Shown here: positions 35,451-44,206 of the stretch, piece after piece
Position numbering within the stretch: position 1 is the stretch's first letter
How the letters are laid out: every line of letters starts with the position of its first letter
Assembly (NCBI RefSeq): GCF_017832355.1
Contig: NZ_JAFIBY010000003.1
Coordinates: forward strand, 434,001-498,000
Direction: 5' to 3'
Source: Serratia sp. PL17
Lineage (GTDB): Bacteria; Pseudomonadota; Gammaproteobacteria; Enterobacterales; Enterobacteriaceae
DNA: 64,000 bases
The notes under the pieces: model-generated
The model's input: only the letters and a program-made list of their open reading frames with translations
The model's database searches: none
What the model was told of the DNA's origin: nothing
Made by a program: the position numbers and the translations under genes

Positions 35451-36197
35451 ATGGAAACCAAAGAAATAAGACGCAATAATTTGCGCGAGCTGATGGCCAG
35501 CTACGCCCGACAGGGCATCAACCAGAACGATTTTGCCGTGCTGGTTGAATCCTCCTCGCCAACGCTCAGCCAGATTACCGGTGAAAAATCCTCCCGCAAC
35601 CTTGGCGATAACCTCGCCAGGCGGATTGAGGCCAAGCTGGATCTGCCCAAAGGCTGGTTCGACGTTTTCCATGAAAAACAGCTGGTGCGCCCGTTCGATA
35701 ACGTGGCGGCAGAATCGGATTTCCAACCTGCCCGCCTGAAGCCGGTAGTGTGGGAAGATACCGAACAGGACAAGGAAGAGTTTGTGGAAATTCCCCTGCT
35801 GGACATTAATTTTTCTGCCGGCGATGGCTGTTATGAAATCGTTGATCGTGAAGAGTTTTCACTGATTTTTCGTCGCTACTATCTGCACAAGATGGGGGTG
35901 GCGGTCAATGCGGCACGTATCATCCGCATTTCCGGCTCCAGCATGGAACCACGCCTGCAAGACGGCGACGTGGTGGGTATCAATACCGATGACACACGCA
36001 TCCGCGAAGGCAAAACCTACGCGATTCGCCACGGTAATTTGCTGCGGGTAAAAGTGTTGATAGAACAGCCTGACGGCGGTGTCACTATTCGCTCCCTGAA
36101 CCGGGAAGAATACCAGGACGAACATCTGAGTTATCCGCAGCGTAAAGACCAACTGGTGGTATTGGGCCGCGTTTTCTGGTCGTCTTCGTCCTGGTAA
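35451..36197 (+). CDS. LexA/CI-like S24 repressor with helix-turn-helix
   Basis: A 248-residue phage-type repressor. Residues 8-66 form an XRE-like DNA-binding domain (NDFAVLVESSSPTLSQITGE). Residues 112-245 form an S24 (LexA-like) self-cleavage domain with the Ala123-Gly124 cleavage site in FSAGDG, nucleophile Ser164 in SGSSMEP and general base Lys201 in LLRVKVL. All residues needed for RecA-stimulated autocleavage are present, so it should respond to DNA damage. The ATG at 35451 is used although the AAGG is very close; a TTG at 35376 would start inside the operator. No prophage genes surround it. Self-control, and control of the divergent amidase gene, are inferred. Confidence 0.85.
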   Translation: METKEIRRNNLRELMASYARQGINQNDFAVLVESSSPTLSQITGEKSSRNLGDNLARRIEAKLDLPKGWFDVFHEKQLVRPFDNVAAESDFQPARLKPVVWEDTEQDKEEFVEIPLLDINFSAGDGCYEIVDREEFSLIFRRYYLHKMGVAVNAARIIRISGSSMEPRLQDGDVVGINTDDTRIREGKTYAIRHGNLLRVKVLIEQPDGGVTIRSLNREEYQDEHLSYPQRKDQLVVLGRVFWSSSSW

Positions 36198-36239
36198 TGG
36201 CCGGGACACAATCGGGTGCCGCTTGGCGGCACCCTCCTG

Positions 36240-37349
36240 TTATTTGAAATCCACGACCATCTGCTGCTGGATAGACAAACCGCGGGTAGACTGCACGCAA
36301 CGGGCGATGTAGTCGGTAAAGCGCGGCGGTTTAGGCATGCCCAGCTTGAGAATTTTGTCGTTGCTGAAACGCACGTTAAGCATGGCGAAAGATCCATACA
36401 AACGCATCGCCTTCAGCATCAGTCTTTCGTTGCACGGCCCGAAGATATCTTTCAGTTGCTTGCGCATTTTCAGCAGGGCTTCGTAACTGACCTGCGCGTA
36501 ATGGTCGCCAAGCGGCGGTTTTTCCAACGCGGCAGCAATGGCGCGATCAATATCCGCGAAGCTGACGCTGCTCTCTTCACCGGCAGAAATATGATAAACG
36601 TCATTATCCAGCGTTTCGCTGTTCAGCAACATCACCATCGCATCAGCGCAGTAATCGACCGGGATAACGTCGATATTGTCCTGCAGTGAACACATGAATT
36701 TACGCAACATTAGCGCCATGCTGAACACCCAGAAAATACTGCTGGATGGCTGGCACCCTAAACGCGTGTGCCCAACAACGATAGAAGGACGTGCAATCAC
36801 CAGCGGCAATTGCGGGCAGTGTTGACGCATTAACTGTTCAATCGTGGATTTAGAGCGGGTGTATTCCACCAGATGCTCAGCCGTTTCTTCAAACTCGCCA
36901 CTTTCTGCCACCAGCGAGCCCGGTTCCGGGGCACACGACATTGCGGTACCCACATGCAGAAAACGTTTCAATCCCGGTACCTGCGCCATTCTTTCGGCAA
37001 AGGCCAGTGTACCTTCAACATTAACCTTCCAAATAAGCGGGTTATTGCCGAATGAAGCAACCGCGGCACAATTGATAACGTGCGTTACATTGTTAATACG
37101 TGTGTCCGCTAAAAAATTAGCAGGCTCACTTAAATCACCCAACAATATATTTTCTATCGTGATTTTGGAGAATAAATCGGATTCAATATTAAACTTCTCC
37201 ATATTAATCCGAATACGTTCCAGCCCCTGCTGCGCATTTTCAGCTCGCACTAACAGAAGATAGTTAATTTCCTGATTTTCATTCAGTAATTTTTCGAGCA
37301 CTGCACCACCGAGAAAGCCAGTAGCGCCGGTCAACAGCAGAGTTTTCAT
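36240..37349 (-). CDS. Extended SDR / thioester-reductase-like NAD(P)-binding protein
   Basis: A 369-residue extended short-chain dehydrogenase of the NAD_binding_4 (male sterility/thioester reductase) type. The cofactor motif is TGATGFLG (6-13); the catalytic Tyr-x-x-x-Lys is EYTRSKS (about 155-161); VIARPSIVVGHTRLG follows as in fatty-acyl reductases and thioester reductases. Such domains reduce carrier-bound or CoA thioesters, or epimerise sugars. No adenylation or carrier domain is fused, and no biosynthetic cluster adjoins. The ATG at 37349 gives the usual MKTLLLTGATG start. The 257 bases upstream are A/T-rich. Exact substrate unknown. Confidence 0.8.
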   Translation of the reverse strand: MKTLLLTGATGFLGGAVLEKLLNENQEINYLLLVRAENAQQGLERIRINMEKFNIESDLFSKITIENILLGDLSEPANFLADTRINNVTHVINCAAVASFGNNPLIWKVNVEGTLAFAERMAQVPGLKRFLHVGTAMSCAPEPGSLVAESGEFEETAEHLVEYTRSKSTIEQLMRQHCPQLPLVIARPSIVVGHTRLGCQPSSSIFWVFSMALMLRKFMCSLQDNIDVIPVDYCADAMVMLLNSETLDNDVYHISAGEESSVSFADIDRAIAAALEKPPLGDHYAQVSYEALLKMRKQLKDIFGPCNERLMLKAMRLYGSFAMLNVRFSNDKILKLGMPKPPRFTDYIARCVQSTRGLSIQQQMVVDFK

Positions 37350-37606
37350 AATATGCACCCACATTGGCATTGAATGATGCTGATTGTATGCGGAGATAAT
37401 TAAACAAATATTAAATGGAACTCAGTGGCAGCTGTTTATCTTTTCTTAATATTATCTTAAGGAATATTTTGAAACATCAGTGAGGCATTTGGTAACACAT
37501 TAATAAAAAAGAAACCATAATAAATGTGGCCGTTGACGGGCCATTGATACAGGCTCTGATTTAATTTACTGGTGAGTATTATTACATTTTTTCATCAGGA
37601 GTATTT

Positions 37607-37816
37607 ATGAGCTATAACCAAAAAGTTTGGTTGGGCATCCTGGTCCTGTGCAGTGTCTTCTGGCTGGCGGTGATCGGCGGTATTTTCTCGGTCCATGAAG
37701 CCTACGAGCGCACAAGCCTGCAAAGTCAGCAGGATTTCACAACGCGATACTCTCAGCATTATCATGGCACTGCAACAGCGAACCATAGCCTCCAGGCGCG
37801 AACGCCAACATCCTGA
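37607..37816 (+). CDS. Small single-helix membrane protein
   Basis: A 69-residue protein with one membrane helix (about residues 7-30, VWLGILVLCSVFWLAVIGG) and a polar tail. CAGGAG lies nine bases before the ATG, giving good support for translation. The helix is reminiscent of the short YmiA-type enterobacterial membrane proteins, but this likeness is weak. It has no clear partner, with 75 bases to the next small gene. Function unknown. Confidence 0.6.
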   Translation: MSYNQKVWLGILVLCSVFWLAVIGGIFSVHEAYERTSLQSQQDFTTRYSQHYHGTATANHSLQARTPTS

Positions 37817-37891
37817 TATGCCCCCCTGAATGGGTAGGGACAAGCACGCCTAACGATCTTATGATGCCCCTTGGTTCATAGGGAGAATAAT

Positions 37892-38080
37892 ATGGGTCGA
37901 AAGCTGGATCGCTTGCCGCAAGCAGAACGTGAGAAAATTGAAGCCGACTTGCTCGCGCTCAGCGTCATTTATAACGAACGTTATGGCATTGCCACCAATG
38001 CCGCCCATGCCGAAAAACAGGTGCCTGATTATTTACGTTCCTACTTTCATTTGCGCCTAAGCTACTACCGCAGTGCGTAA
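37892..38080 (+). CDS. Small conserved-looking cytoplasmic protein
   Basis: A 62-residue charged, helical protein (MGRKLDRLPQAEREKIEADL start; YLRSYFHLRLSYYRS end). GGGAGA lies five to ten bases before the ATG. The regular heptad-like charge pattern suggests a folded helical protein and not a random frame. It is 91 bases upstream of sbcB in the same direction and may share its transcript. I do not recognise the family. Confidence 0.65.
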   Translation: MGRKLDRLPQAEREKIEADLLALSVIYNERYGIATNAAHAEKQVPDYLRSYFHLRLSYYRSA

Positions 38081-38171
38081 TACCGCGCATTTCAGTGATT
38101 AACGCTAACGACTCGTACGTCTCGCCGTTACAATAGGAAGATATTCCCAACGCCACGTGAGAGATGCGATT

Positions 38172-39599
38172 TTGAGCAGCAAGGCACCGGCCACATTCTA
38201 TATTCACGACTACGAGACCTTCGGTAAAAGCCCATCCATGGACCGCCCGGCGCAGTTTGCCGGTGTGCGTACCGATATGGATTTCAATATCATCGAAGAG
38301 CCACTGGTCATCTATTGCACCCCGGCCGACGACTACTTGCCCGATCCTGAAGCGGTGATGATCACCGGTATCACGCCGCAATTGGCACTGGCTAAAGGTG
38401 TCAACGAAGCCGAGTTCGCACGCCAGATCCATCAGGCATTCAGTGTGCCTGGCACCTGCATTCTGGGTTACAACAATATCCGCTTCGATGATGAAGTGAG
38501 CCGTAATATCTTCTACCGCAGCTTTTACGATCCCTACGCTTACAGCTGGCAAAACGGCAATTCCCGCTGGGATCTGCTCGACGTGATGCGTGCCTGCTAT
38601 GCGCTGCGCCCGGACGGTATCGTCTGGCCGGAAAACGAAGATGGATTCCCGAGTTTCCGTTTGGAACACCTGACTCGCGCCAACGGCGTCGAACACGAAC
38701 ACGCTCATGACGCCATGTCGGATGTTTACGCGACCATCGCCATGGCCAAGTTGGTCAAACAAGCGCAACCCCGGCTGTTTGACTTCCTGCTGCAACACCG
38801 CAACAAGCATAAGCTCAATGCCCTGATCGATATCGCAGAAATGACGCCGTTGGTGCACGTTTCCGGTATGTTCGGCGCTGCACGTGGCAATACCAGTTGG
38901 GTATCGCCGCTGGCCTGGCACCCTGATAACAAAAATGCGGTCATCATGTGTGATTTAGCCGGTGATATGACGCCACTGCTCACGCTGAGCGCCGACGAAT
39001 TGCGCGAACGGCTGTATACCCGCAGAGACGAGCTGGCACCTGACCAATCACCGGTGCCAATCAAGCTGGTCCATATCAACAAATGCCCGGTACTGGCACC
39101 CGCCAAGACCCTATTGCCGGAAAACGCGGAACGCTTGGGGATCGATCGCCAAGCCTGCCTGCAAAATCTGCAGCTGCTGCGCCAGCACCCGCAGGTGCGC
39201 GAAAAAGTGGTGGCGTTATTCGCTGAAGCCGAACCTTTTAAAGGCTCTGATGACGTCGACGCCCGGCTGTACGACGGTTTCTTCAGCGATGCTGATAAAG
39301 CAGCAATGAAGATTATCCAGCAAACCAAACCGCAAAACTTGCCGGCACTGGATCTGACCTTCAACGATGACCGCATGAAGGAACTGCTGTTCCGTTTCCG
39401 GGCCCGCAACTACCCCAACACGCTGGATGACAGCGAGCAACGCCGCTGGTTACAGCATCGTCAGGAAGTTCTGAGCGCTGAACGGGTACAGAGTTACGTA
39501 CTGCAACTCGAGTCGTTGTATAACTTGTACGAAGGCGATAAAGAAAAGACCGCGCTGCTGAAAGCGCTGTTTGAGTACGGTAAAGAATTGGTAGGCTAA
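38172..39599 (+). CDS. sbcB: Exonuclease I
   Basis: A 475-residue 3'-to-5' single-strand DNA exonuclease, the same length as E. coli ExoI, acting in mismatch repair and recombination. The DEDDh nuclease domain shows HDYETFG (Asp13, Glu15), NIRFDDE (third Asp) and AHDAMSD (His and last Asp); the SH3-like and helical C-terminal domains follow, with LVHINKCPVLAPA conserved. I chose the TTG at 38172, which has GAGAG seven bases upstream and gives the family length; a GTG at 38157 is possible but its ribosome site is too far away. plaP lies next, convergent, as in E. coli. Confidence 0.95.
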   Translation: MSSKAPATFYIHDYETFGKSPSMDRPAQFAGVRTDMDFNIIEEPLVIYCTPADDYLPDPEAVMITGITPQLALAKGVNEAEFARQIHQAFSVPGTCILGYNNIRFDDEVSRNIFYRSFYDPYAYSWQNGNSRWDLLDVMRACYALRPDGIVWPENEDGFPSFRLEHLTRANGVEHEHAHDAMSDVYATIAMAKLVKQAQPRLFDFLLQHRNKHKLNALIDIAEMTPLVHVSGMFGAARGNTSWVSPLAWHPDNKNAVIMCDLAGDMTPLLTLSADELRERLYTRRDELAPDQSPVPIKLVHINKCPVLAPAKTLLPENAERLGIDRQACLQNLQLLRQHPQVREKVVALFAEAEPFKGSDDVDARLYDGFFSDADKAAMKIIQQTKPQNLPALDLTFNDDRMKELLFRFRARNYPNTLDDSEQRRWLQHRQEVLSAERVQSYVLQLESLYNLYEGDKEKTALLKALFEYGKELVG

Positions 39600-39610
39600 C
39601 AGAAAAAAAC

Positions 39611-39633
39611 GTAGGGCGCTAAAAGCGCCCTAC
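39611..39633 (-). terminator. Terminator between sbcB and plaP
   Basis: A perfect 10-bp stem GTAGGGCGCT/AGCGCCCTAC with a three-base loop. The T tract lies on the minus-strand side, so it chiefly ends plaP transcription and may also end sbcB. Confidence 0.8.
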
Positions 39634-39727
39634 GACTTAATGGCAGAGGCGCTGTATGCTGCGCCCAATGACATCATCAAAGCATTAAATCGCGGGCCGA
39701 ACCTGTTCGGCCCCGACCTGTTAAGGC

Positions 39728-41095
39728 TTATGCAACGTCTTCGCTAGCCTGTGGAACCGGCAGACGGAAGCTGCGGGTGACGAAGGCCAGATAAATCAGA
39801 CCAATCGCGGCCCAAACCAGGCCCAGCGTCATCGAACTGGCTTCCAGGTTGATCCACAGTGCGCCAACAGTTAACGCCCCCAATACCGGCAAAATCAGAT
39901 AGTTGAAGGTATCTTTAACGGTACGGTTCATCTTGTCGCGAATATAAAACTGCGAGATTACCGACAGGTTCACAAAGGTGAACGCTACCAGCGCACCGAA
40001 GTTAATCAATGCCGTCGCCGTAACCAGATCGAACGACACCGCAGACAAGGCAATCACACCGACCAGCAGCACGTTCAATGCCGGGGTACGCCATTTCGGG
40101 TGCACATAACCAAAGAAACGCTCTGGGAATACACCGTCACGGCCCATCACGTACATCAGACGCGAAACACCGGCGTGCGACGCCATACCTGAAGCCAGTA
40201 CGGTCACGCAAGAGAACACCAGGATCACCGACTGGAAGAACTTACCGGCGACGTACAGCATGATTTCCGGTTGGGACGCATCAGGATCTTTAAAGCGCGA
40301 GATGTCCGGGAAGTACAACTGCACGAAGTAGGACACCACGATAAAGATGATGCCGCCGATCAGCGCCGTCAGGAAGATCGCTTTCGGGATCACGTTCTCT
40401 GCATCTTTGGTTTCTTCGGACAGCGAGCTGATGCCGTCAAAACCGAGGAACGAGAAGCACAAAATAGTCGCACCGGTAATCATCGGCACTACATGCGCAT
40501 TCTCAGACCAGAATGGGCGGCTGCTAACCAGCGTACCTGCCCCTTCGCCATGCGAAAGGCCGTTAACCACCAGGAACAGGAACACGATCATGATAGCCAC
40601 CTGCACCACCACGATAATGGAGTTCAGGTTTGCCACCAGCTTAATGCCGCGCAGGTTAAAGAGCGTCATCAGCGCGACCAGCGCCGCCACGAAGATCCAC
40701 GAAGGCACGCCCGGGAAGATAGCTTCCAGGTAAATTTTGGCCAACAGGATGTTGATCATCGGCATGAACAGGTAGTCCAGCAGCGATGACCAGCCCACCA
40801 TAAAGCCAACGTGCGGGCTAATGGCCTTCTGGGCGTAGGTATAGGCAGAACCGGCGGACGGGAATTTTCGTACCAGTTTGCCGTAGCTCAATGCGGTAAA
40901 CAGCACCGCCAGCAGAGCAAAGGCGTACGCAGTGGCGACGTGACCATCGGTCAGGCCGGATACGATGCCAAAGGTATCGAAGATGGTCATTGGCTGCAGG
41001 TAAGCCAGCCCCATCATCACTACCGGGACTAAAGTCAGGGTTTTACGCAGCTGTGCGCGTGGCGCCGGAATGGTGCTGGAGATGTTATCGGACAT
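39728..41095 (-). CDS. plaP: Low-affinity putrescine importer PlaP
   Basis: A 455-residue APC-superfamily permease with about 12 helices. It matches E. coli PlaP (YeeF) better than Puu[22 protein letters not shown] (in part), [15 protein letters not shown], the [19 protein letters not shown] loop and the terminal SFRLPVP...EDVA, which PuuP lacks. It imports putrescine by proton symport. The ATG at 41095 gives the family start; the frame to 41143 is longer. Convergent with sbcB as in E. coli. The neighbouring puuA and puuR supply catabolism and control, a setting that differs from E. coli, where plaP and puu are apart. Confidence 0.92.
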   Translation of the reverse strand: MSDNISSTIPAPRAQLRKTLTLVPVVMMGLAYLQPMTIFDTFGIVSGLTDGHVATAYAFALLAVLFTALSYGKLVRKFPSAGSAYTYAQKAISPHVGFMVGWSSLLDYLFMPMINILLAKIYLEAIFPGVPSWIFVAALVALMTLFNLRGIKLVANLNSIIVVVQVAIMIVFLFLVVNGLSHGEGAGTLVSSRPFWSENAHVVPMITGATILCFSFLGFDGISSLSEETKDAENVIPKAIFLTALIGGIIFIVVSYFVQLYFPDISRFKDPDASQPEIMLYVAGKFFQSVILVFSCVTVLASGMASHAGVSRLMYVMGRDGVFPERFFGYVHPKWRTPALNVLLVGVIALSAVSFDLVTATALINFGALVAFTFVNLSVISQFYIRDKMNRTVKDTFNYLILPVLGALTVGALWINLEASSMTLGLVWAAIGLIYLAFVTRSFRLPVPQASEDVA

Positions 41096-41629
41096 TGCGC
41101 AGCCCCCCCTTACCTTCTGCCTTGCGGAGCGTAGACACGCCAAGACTTAAGGTTGCGGGGAAACTTCGCAACGTGCGACTGAATTCAAAAAGAAGGGGAT
41201 TGGAAGCTGGATAACGAGTCAAGGCTGCCTTGGCTGCTCCATAATCGCTGCGACCACAGCGGAAACCGGTGGGCACCGGTGCTAAAGTGAAAAATTGCCC
41301 CATCTTTCTTATCCTCATGAGTCACGACCATAAAGTTTTGTTTGATCGCGCACGAAACTATTTATCTATCCGGATCGGTGTCCGGCCTCGCTTGGTGTAT
41401 GAAACGCACAGTTTGTAAAACACAAATGCAAAAAAAATAACCGACGCGTTAAAACGTCGGCTATCTGCATTAGAGATATTTTGCACCAGAAACCCTCCTG
41501 ATGACAAGATCAGGAAGGCATCTTAAGCAAATTCTTTTCGCGATTGTTCGGAAAACCGCCCTTACGGTTGAATTAATCCGCAATCCTCACCGTCGCTTAC
41601 TCCGTTATTGCCGCTTAGTTTACGCCCCC
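41096..41629. other. plaP leader and puuA trailer region
   Basis: No gene is supported. An intrinsic terminator for puuA is at 41431-41460: stem CCGACG/CGTCGG with a minus-strand T run from the A tract at 41431-41438. A second stem TCCTGAT/ATCAGGA lies at 41496-41515. The part next to plaP would hold its promoter. Confidence 0.6.
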
Positions 41630-43048
41630 TCAGGCATTTTTCAACATCCAGTCGATCTCTGTTTCCGTCACTAAGCGCTCAAACTGCATCAATTCATCCA
41701 TCTTGCAGGCATGATAAACATGCGCAAAACGTTCTCCCAGGTACTGCGTCAGCGCTTGCTGATGCTCAAATTCGTATAGCGCATCGCTTTGGCGGATGGG
41801 GAACGGCAACCCTTCTTGCTCGAGCCCATTACCGGTCACGGGTTCAGGCAACGGCAGCGCATTGTCCAACCCATACAAAATCCCGGAGAGGATCGCCGCA
41901 ACCACCAGATAGGGATTGGCATCCGCGCCTGCGACACGGTATTCCACCCGATGGTTCTCGGGCTCACCGCAGGGAATACGCAGCGCAACGGTGCGATTGT
42001 TGTGCCCCCAGGAGGCTTGTGTGGGGACATACATGCCCGGCTGGAAACGACGGAAAGCATTAACATTGGGGGCTAACAGTGCCATTGAAGCCGGCATTAA
42101 GGTGATCATACCCGCCAGCGCACGGTGCAGTAACGCAGAGTCTTCGCCGTCTGCTTGGGCGAACAGGTTGTTACCGTTACCGTCGAGCATGCTGATATGC
42201 ACATGCATGCCGCTACCGGCGTATTCTTCATAAGGTTTGGCCATAAAGGTCGCGTGCAGATGGTGATTTTCCGCCACCATCCGTACCAGGCGTTTTAGCC
42301 CGAGCGCATGATCACAAGCCAGCAGCACGTTATCGGTATGCTTTAGGTTGACCTCAAACTGGCCAGGCGACGCCTCTGCCACCGCGCCGTCCGCCGGTAG
42401 CCCCTGCATCTGAGCCAGGCTATCGATGTCGTTCAGCACTTCAGCAAAATGATTCAGGTTATCCAGCGAGTATACCTGGCTTTGCACGTTGCGCTCCTGG
42501 GTACCAGGTGCGCAAGGAGGTTGAAGGTAGCCTTCAGAATCTCGCTGTCGATCAATGAGATAGAACTCCAACTCTACCGCTACCACCGGGAACATGCCTC
42601 GCTGGCGCAACGCCTGCCACACTCGGTTCAGAACATTGCGGGGTTCAACGTCAAAGGGAGTACCATCTTCATCCAGCATGGTCAGCAATACCTGACCGAT
42701 ATTATCCGGGTCCGCCGCTGACGGCGTCAACGAACCAAGCACCGGCATGCAGACACGGTCCGGCTCCCCCAACTCTTGGCCCAGGCCAGCCTCTTCCACC
42801 ACATTGCCCAGAATATCCATAGCGAATACCGAGGCGGGGAAGTAACTGCCTTTTTCCAATTTTTTCAGTCCGGAGACGGGAATGCGTTTACCGCGGAAGG
42901 AACCATTCAGATCAGTGAGTAGGATATCGATATACTGCGTTGAGGGGTGGCGTTCCAAATAGTGAGCAACTTCACGTTGGAACGCGCTACTTCGCCTCTC
43001 TTCATTGTGCTGTGCAAAATTTTCAACTGCTGCGATATTGGTTTGCAT
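41630..43048 (-). CDS. puuA: Gamma-glutamylputrescine synthetase
   Basis: A 472-residue glutamine-synthetase-fold ligase, the same length as E. coli PuuA, which joins glutamate to putrescine with ATP as the first step of the Puu pathway. Motifs are the N-terminal ILLTDLNGSFRGKRIP, ELEFYL (metal ligands), EASPGQFEVNLKH, AGSGMHVHISM and RVAGADANPYLVVAAIL. The His in SGMHVH and the Glu and Arg residues of the GS active site are intact. It is divergent from puuR, unlike E. coli where puuD-puuR lie opposite puuA. puuB, puuC, puuD and puuE are not in this window. Confidence 0.93.
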   Translation of the reverse strand: MQTNIAAVENFAQHNEERRSSAFQREVAHYLERHPSTQYIDILLTDLNGSFRGKRIPVSGLKKLEKGSYFPASVFAMDILGNVVEEAGLGQELGEPDRVCMPVLGSLTPSAADPDNIGQVLLTMLDEDGTPFDVEPRNVLNRVWQALRQRGMFPVVAVELEFYLIDRQRDSEGYLQPPCAPGTQERNVQSQVYSLDNLNHFAEVLNDIDSLAQMQGLPADGAVAEASPGQFEVNLKHTDNVLLACDHALGLKRLVRMVAENHHLHATFMAKPYEEYAGSGMHVHISMLDGNGNNLFAQADGEDSALLHRALAGMITLMPASMALLAPNVNAFRRFQPGMYVPTQASWGHNNRTVALRIPCGEPENHRVEYRVAGADANPYLVVAAILSGILYGLDNALPLPEPVTGNGLEQEGLPFPIRQSDALYEFEHQQALTQYLGERFAHVYHACKMDELMQFERLVTETEIDWMLKNA

Positions 43049-43442
43049 ACATCACCCGCCATTATGATCTGAGGACGCTGTGGCGCCCGCCTGCCGATAG
43101 GTTCAACACATGGTCTGATTTCTCTGTAGACTGCGCCAGAACCGGCGCTCAAAATAACATCCATAATATGAAACATAGCTTTAACACAAATGGTTTGCAA
43201 ATGTTACAATGCTGTTTGATTATTCGCCACCGACTGCTAAATTGATAAAATATTGACCGAAAAGGCGTTAACTGCCTTTTTATGTGCAGAATTTCGTCCG
43301 CCGAAACAGGGGGGATCATGGGCAATATATTTTCCAATTCCGTCGCAACTACCGATATCATGCTATGCCGATATCACTCAGACAGGCACCTGACTCCGAT
43401 ATTCATTTCTGCCTGTCGTTCCTACCAGAAGGAAGTACCGCT
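43049..43442. promoter_or_regulatory. Divergent puuA-puuR control region
   Basis: The region separates the two divergent starts. It is the expected place for PuuR sites. A stretch AAAATATTGACC near 43245 is only loosely like the PuuR site of E. coli, so no operator is called with confidence. Confidence 0.4.
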
Positions 43443-44000
43443 ATGAGCAAAGTCAGCTTGGCGCCAGGTAAGCGCCTGTCACAGATCCGTCTGCAATTGG
43501 GTTTGTCGCAGCGCCGAGTCGCCGAACTGTCCGGGTTAACCCACAGCGCAATCAGCACCATCGAACAGGACAAAGTCAGCCCGGCTATCAGCACACTGCA
43601 AAAACTGCTGAAGGTCTATGGTTTGTCGTTGTCCGCGTTCTTTGCCGAACCTGAAGCCGCTAATGAACCCAAAGTGGTGATCGACGCCGAAGATTTGATC
43701 GAGATAGGTAGCCAAGGCGTGTCAATGAAGCTGGTGCACAACGGCAACCCAACGCGCAATTTGGCGATGATGCTGGAAACCTATCAGCCGGGCACCACCA
43801 CCGGTGAGAAGATAAAGCATCAGGGTGAGGAGATCGGCACGCTGCTGGAAGGTGAAATCATGCTCACCATTAATGGCCAAACCCACTGCCTGACCGCTGG
43901 GCAGAGTTATGCCATCAACACCGGTATTCCCCACAGTTTCAGCAATACCTCTGCACGCGTCTGTCGTATCGTCAGCGCACATACGCCGACGACGTTCTGA
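43443..44000 (+). CDS. puuR: Putrescine-responsive repressor PuuR
   Basis: A 185-residue repressor, the same length as E. coli PuuR. Residues 8-66 form a Cro/CI-type helix-turn-helix (LSQRRVAELSGLTHSAISTI); residues 108-180 form a cupin (GEEIGTLLEGEIMLTINGQ, YAINTGIPHSFSN) that senses putrescine. The ATG at 43443 has AAGGAAG about ten bases upstream. It should repress puuA, and probably plaP or other puu genes, until putrescine binds. The longer frame from 43284 is not supported. Confidence 0.93.
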   Translation: MSKVSLAPGKRLSQIRLQLGLSQRRVAELSGLTHSAISTIEQDKVSPAISTLQKLLKVYGLSLSAFFAEPEAANEPKVVIDAEDLIEIGSQGVSMKLVHNGNPTRNLAMMLETYQPGTTTGEKIKHQGEEIGTLLEGEIMLTINGQTHCLTAGQSYAINTGIPHSFSNTSARVCRIVSAHTPTTF

Positions 44001-44051
44001 TAAAAGCCGGGTAAGGGCGTTGCGTTGCCCGTGATCTCGTTTGTATCGCGT

Positions 44052-44083
44052 CCCGTTCAGTGATGTCTCTTGCGCTGAACGGG
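44052..44083. other. Hairpin downstream of puuR
   Basis: A perfect 9-bp stem CCCGTTCAG/CTGAACGGG (44052-44060 with 44075-44083) with a 14-base loop and no T tract. It may end the puuR message. Confidence 0.45.
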
Positions 44084-44173
44084 CCCCCCTCTCGACGAAA
44101 AATCATTTTCGTCTCAGTTATGCCATTTAGTTTGTTGCGAGAAGCGCAATCTGTGTTACAAAAGACTATCTTT

Positions 44174-44197
44174 AGCCATCTAAACACCTAAACGTCT
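44174..44197. promoter_or_regulatory. Three tandem MetJ-box-like octamers
   Basis: AGCCATCT, AAACACCT and AAACGTCT run in phase and match the MetJ consensus AGACGTCT at 6, 5 and 7 of 8 positions. They lie 9 bases before the ABC gene start. MetJ binds two or more adjacent octamers. Two of the three are weak, so this is tentative. Confidence 0.4.
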
Positions 44198-44206
44198 TTA
44201 ATCACT

